From: Pseudomonas azadiae
GTDB taxonomy: Bacteria; Pseudomonadota; Gammaproteobacteria; Pseudomonadales; Pseudomonadaceae
Reading direction: 5' to 3'
NCBI RefSeq assembly: GCF_019145355.1
Contig: NZ_JAHSTY010000002.1
Location: forward strand, 1,488,001 to 1,552,000
DNA length: 64,000 nucleotides
Part shown: one piece after another, positions 61,671 through 64,000 of the stretch
Position numbering within the stretch: the stretch's first letter is position 1
Layout: each line of letters opens with the position of its first letter
Translations under genes and position numbers: made by a program
The notes under the pieces: model-generated
Seen by the model: the letters and a program-made list of their open reading frames with translations, nothing else
Database searches by the model: none
What the model was told of the DNA's origin: nothing

Positions 61671-62573
61671 ATGGTACCTATCGACTCCTTTCAGGGCGTC
61701 ATCACCTTCGTTGTGGCCGCGCGTTCGTCCAGCTTTACCCAGGCAGCAGATCGCTTGGGACTGTCAAAATCTGCCGTTGGCAAGGCCATTGCGCGTTTGG
61801 AAGAGCGTCTGGGCACGCAGTTGTTTCATCGCACGACGCGACGGATATCTCTCACCGCCGATGGTGAGGCCTACTTCGTCGCGTGTTCCACGGCCTTGGA
61901 GGAAATCGGCACCGCTGAAAGCGGTCTGGGGCCAGGTGGTGGTGAACCTTCTGGCCGTTTGCGGGTTGATGTCCCGGTGGCCTTCGGACGGCGGGTCGTC
62001 GCGCCACTGTTGTTTGAGATCGCCAACAAATACCCGGCGCTGCAATTGAGCCTGACGTTTTCCGATCATCTGGTGGACCCGTTCGAAGAGGGTATTGATT
62101 TGTTGGTACGGTTCGGCGAACTGCAGGACACCAGCGGCCTGGTAGCGCGACGATTGACCCGCCAACGCTGGGCCGTCTGCGCTTCCCCTGACTACCTTGC
62201 GCGCTTTGGCACCCCGCAAACGCTGGAAGAGCTGACCCAGCATCGTTGCATCGTCGGCCATCGGCGCGGCCAGCCGCTGGCGTGGCGAGTGATGCAGGCG
62301 GGTCAGACCGTCCGTTACGCCCCTCCTTCAACGCACCAGATCGGCGATGGCGAAGTCATGATTCTTGCCGCCGTGGCTGGCGCCGGCCTGTGCCAGATGC
62401 CACGCAGCCTGTTCCAGAATGACATCGAGGCCGGCAGGCTGGTCGAGGTGCTGCAAGCCTATGAGCCTGAAGCGGTCGATGTGCATGCGGTCTGGCCGAA
62501 GGTGTCGCACCTTCGTCCCAAGGTTCGGTATGTGGTCGACGAGTTGGTCAAGTTGTGCGCGCATTGGCAGTAA
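61671..62573 (+). CDS. LysR family transcriptional regulator
   Basis: 300 residues: helix-turn-helix at about 8-66 (GVITFVVAARSSSFTQAADR, LGLSKSAVGKAIARLEERLG) and effector domain (LRVDVPVAFGRRVVAPLLFE, DPFEEGIDLLVRFGELQDT). Divergent from the tautomerase-monooxygenase-nitroreductase run, which it likely regulates. The ATG at 61671 overlaps a TCATCATGGT start context with no strong ribosome site. Confidence 0.87.
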   Translation: MVPIDSFQGVITFVVAARSSSFTQAADRLGLSKSAVGKAIARLEERLGTQLFHRTTRRISLTADGEAYFVACSTALEEIGTAESGLGPGGGEPSGRLRVDVPVAFGRRVVAPLLFEIANKYPALQLSLTFSDHLVDPFEEGIDLLVRFGELQDTSGLVARRLTRQRWAVCASPDYLARFGTPQTLEELTQHRCIVGHRRGQPLAWRVMQAGQTVRYAPPSTHQIGDGEVMILAAVAGAGLCQMPRSLFQNDIEAGRLVEVLQAYEPEAVDVHAVWPKVSHLRPKVRYVVDELVKLCAHWQ

Positions 62574-62740
62574 ACGCTGTACACGCAGTCATTCGCTGAA
62601 CCGATCGAACATCAGTTGTCCGAACCATTTATTTCCGGGTCCGGTTGTATTTGCTCGGCCAGAATAAGTTGATGGCGATTTTGGGAAGCAACGGAACTGG
62701 AGGGCTGGGAAGTGAATGGATCTCCATGCCCATAAAAAGC

Positions 62741-62806
62741 CAGAAATGATCAGTTAAACAGCCTGTCCAACGACGCCTAAAGACTCTCAGGGTCGCCAAA
62801 AAACAT
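62741..62806. repeat. Dispersed repeat, LysR-end copy D
   Basis: GATCAGTTAAACAGCCTGTCCAACGACGCC directly after the LysR stop, then the last codons of that gene (GGTCGCCAAAAAACAT). Copies A (32333) and B (51734) carry this block without the rest of the gene, so this locus looks like the source or a sibling. Confidence 0.5.
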
Positions 62807-63691
62807 CTGAATCCGCGACCGCAACCACCGCTCACCCGGATCATTATCCTGCGACCCACGCCACGCCATATGCAGTTCAAAACTGCGCACCGGCAACGGC
62901 GGGTCTTCCGCTCGCAGACCTCCAGCCGAGGTCAGCGCCTGCGCTGCGTAATCCGGCACGGTCGCCAGGATATCGGTACCCGCCAGCAGTGTGCCCAGGC
63001 CGTTGAACTGCGGCACCGCCAGTACCACGTGGCGTTTGCGGCCGAGTTTTTCCAGTTCTTCATCAATAAACCCGCTCAAGTCACCGGCAAACGAAACCAA
63101 TGCGTGGGGGCGGGCGCAGAAGTCGTCCAGGCTCAGGGAGCCCGGTACGCTGTCGGCGCGCAGCAGTTTGGGCAGGCTGCGGCGCAGCACTTTGCGCTTG
63201 GCGTTGGCCGGCAGGTCGGCGGTGTAGCTCACGCCGATGGAGATTTCGCCGGAGGCGAGCAGGCCGGGCATCAGGATGTAGTTGACGCGGCGCACCACCA
63301 GTACGATGCCGGGAGATTCGGCGCGCAAGCGCTTGAGCAGTGGGGGCAGCAGGGCGAATTCGACGTCGTCGGACAGGCCGATGCGGAACACGGCGGTGCT
63401 GGTGGCCGGGTCGAATTCGGCGGCGCGGCTCACGGCGGTGGAAATCGAGTCCAGGGCCGGGGAGAGCAGGGCGAAGATTTCCACCGCGCGGGCCGACGGT
63501 TCCATGCTGCGGCCGGTGCGCACGAACAGCGGGTCATCAAACAGCCCGCGCAGGCGTGACAATGCCGCGCTGATGGCCGGCTGGCCGAGGAACAGTTTCT
63601 CGGCGGCGCGGGTCACGCTGCGCTCATGCATCAAGGTTTCGAATACGATCAAGAGGTTAAGGTCGACACGACGCAGGTCGTTACGGTTCAT
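62777..63691 (-). CDS. LysR family regulator (NodD/NahR branch)
   Basis: 304 residues: VDLNLLIVFETLMHERSVTR and AAEKLFLGQPAISAALSRLR give the helix-turn-helix of the NodD/LeuO/NahR branch; the effector domain has FRIGLSDDVEFALLPPLLKR and SGEISIGVSYTADLP. Divergent from a quinone oxidoreductase gene at 63960, its probable target. Ends in MFFGDPESL; pieces of this 3' end recur elsewhere in the window. Confidence 0.87.
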   Translation of the reverse strand: MNRNDLRRVDLNLLIVFETLMHERSVTRAAEKLFLGQPAISAALSRLRGLFDDPLFVRTGRSMEPSARAVEIFALLSPALDSISTAVSRAAEFDPATSTAVFRIGLSDDVEFALLPPLLKRLRAESPGIVLVVRRVNYILMPGLLASGEISIGVSYTADLPANAKRKVLRRSLPKLLRADSVPGSLSLDDFCARPHALVSFAGDLSGFIDEELEKLGRKRHVVLAVPQFNGLGTLLAGTDILATVPDYAAQALTSAGGLRAEDPPLPVRSFELHMAWRGSQDNDPGERWLRSRIQMFFGDPESL

Positions 63692-63959
63692 CTTGTGTCC
63701 TGGAAGAGTCAGCTGACTTGACGAAAGCGATCATATAAGAACCCCGGAGATTCCATTTGGAAGCATGACCGGCATGAATCTTACGGGGAAAGGCTGTTAC
63801 TCTGCACAGGAAAATTGAGTTTTCCTACGATACTTGAAGGCTATTCCGCAGAGGCGGAATCAATGATGGGCATGTTGACTATTAATGGCGACCGGTGGTC
63901 TTACCCGCAAAGCCCAGATAGAGTTCATGGCATTAGACGTTACTTTGACGAGGTTTGCG

Positions 63960-64000
63960 ATGTCCCGCACGATTCGTTTTCACAAGTTTGGTCCGGCCGA
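63960..64000 (+). CDS. Quinone oxidoreductase / zinc-type alcohol dehydrogenase family (start only)
   Basis: The last 41 bases encode MSRTIRFHKFGPA, the usual start of NADPH:quinone oxidoreductase-like MDR proteins. GAGG lies 7 bases upstream of ATG 63960. The gene continues beyond the window. The 268-base gap before it (63692-63959) has no other gene. Confidence 0.6.
   Translation, partial: MSRTIRFHKFGPA

Overview
The window looks like chromosomal DNA of a Pseudomonas of the fluorescens group. Gene content (Pst phosphate transport, a stand-alone CheB, a BdlA-like sensor, OprB porin, RND pump, many LysR, AraC and TetR regulators), GC-rich coding sequence and REP-like inverted repeats all fit. 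No tRNA, rRNA, CRISPR array or intact insertion sequence was seen. Names rest on motifs and family knowledge, not on database searches.

Layout. 1-3.0 kb: end of a pst operon (pstA, pstB) that continues into a degenerate Fic-like protein and a small HAD phosphatase and ends in a terminator. 3.1-8.9 kb: REP pair, acidic small protein, CheB methylesterase, AraC regulator divergent from an aldo/keto reductase plus secreted SnoaL-like protein, and small hypotheticals. 9.0-11.6 kb: an AT-richer insert with an AraC regulator and a soluble PAS-PAS-MCP protein. 11.7-14.4 kb: XRE-cupin regulator, B3/B4-domain protein, then gene remnants including the 5' end of a parD antitoxin gene fused to a small secreted protein. 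14.4-23.7 kb: MFS exporter, four-gene RND efflux operon, nitroreductase, and a regulator with a cysteine cluster.

24.1-32.0 kb is the most interesting part: seven co-directional genes (O-methyltransferase, flavodoxin/VOC fusion, formylglycine-generating-enzyme-like protein, GTP cyclohydrolase II, WD40 protein, SAM methyltransferase, RibD-type deaminase/reductase) plus a convergent methyltransferase. The set contains homologues of all five toxoflavin genes (toxA-E) with two extra genes, so it probably makes an azapteridine-like or pyrazolotriazine-like metabolite (toxoflavin, fluviol or pseudoiodinine type) from GTP. The upstream RND operon is a natural export candidate.

32.5-34.2 kb: WYL regulator and quinone oxidoreductase. 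34.4-44.8 kb: a complete non-phosphorylative L-rhamnose pathway (porin, RhaT permease, mutarotase, dehydrogenase, lactonase, rhamnonate dehydratase, keto-deoxy-rhamnonate aldolase, lactaldehyde dehydrogenase, MFS transporter) with a divergent LysR regulator. 45-49.9 kb: secreted monooxygenase-like and carboxymuconolactone-decarboxylase-like proteins, two aldo/keto reductases and a LysR regulator, with an SMP-30 remnant. 50-52.6 kb: hipBA and parDE toxin-antitoxin modules near repeated sequence scars. 52.9-54.7 kb: a cN-I type 5'-nucleotidase and a gene-poor stretch with remnants. 54.7-64 kb: small redox operons (SDR, VOC, saccharopine-dehydrogenase-like, nitroreductase, monooxygenase, tautomerase) under AraC, TetR and LysR control; the window ends in the first codons of a quinone oxidoreductase.
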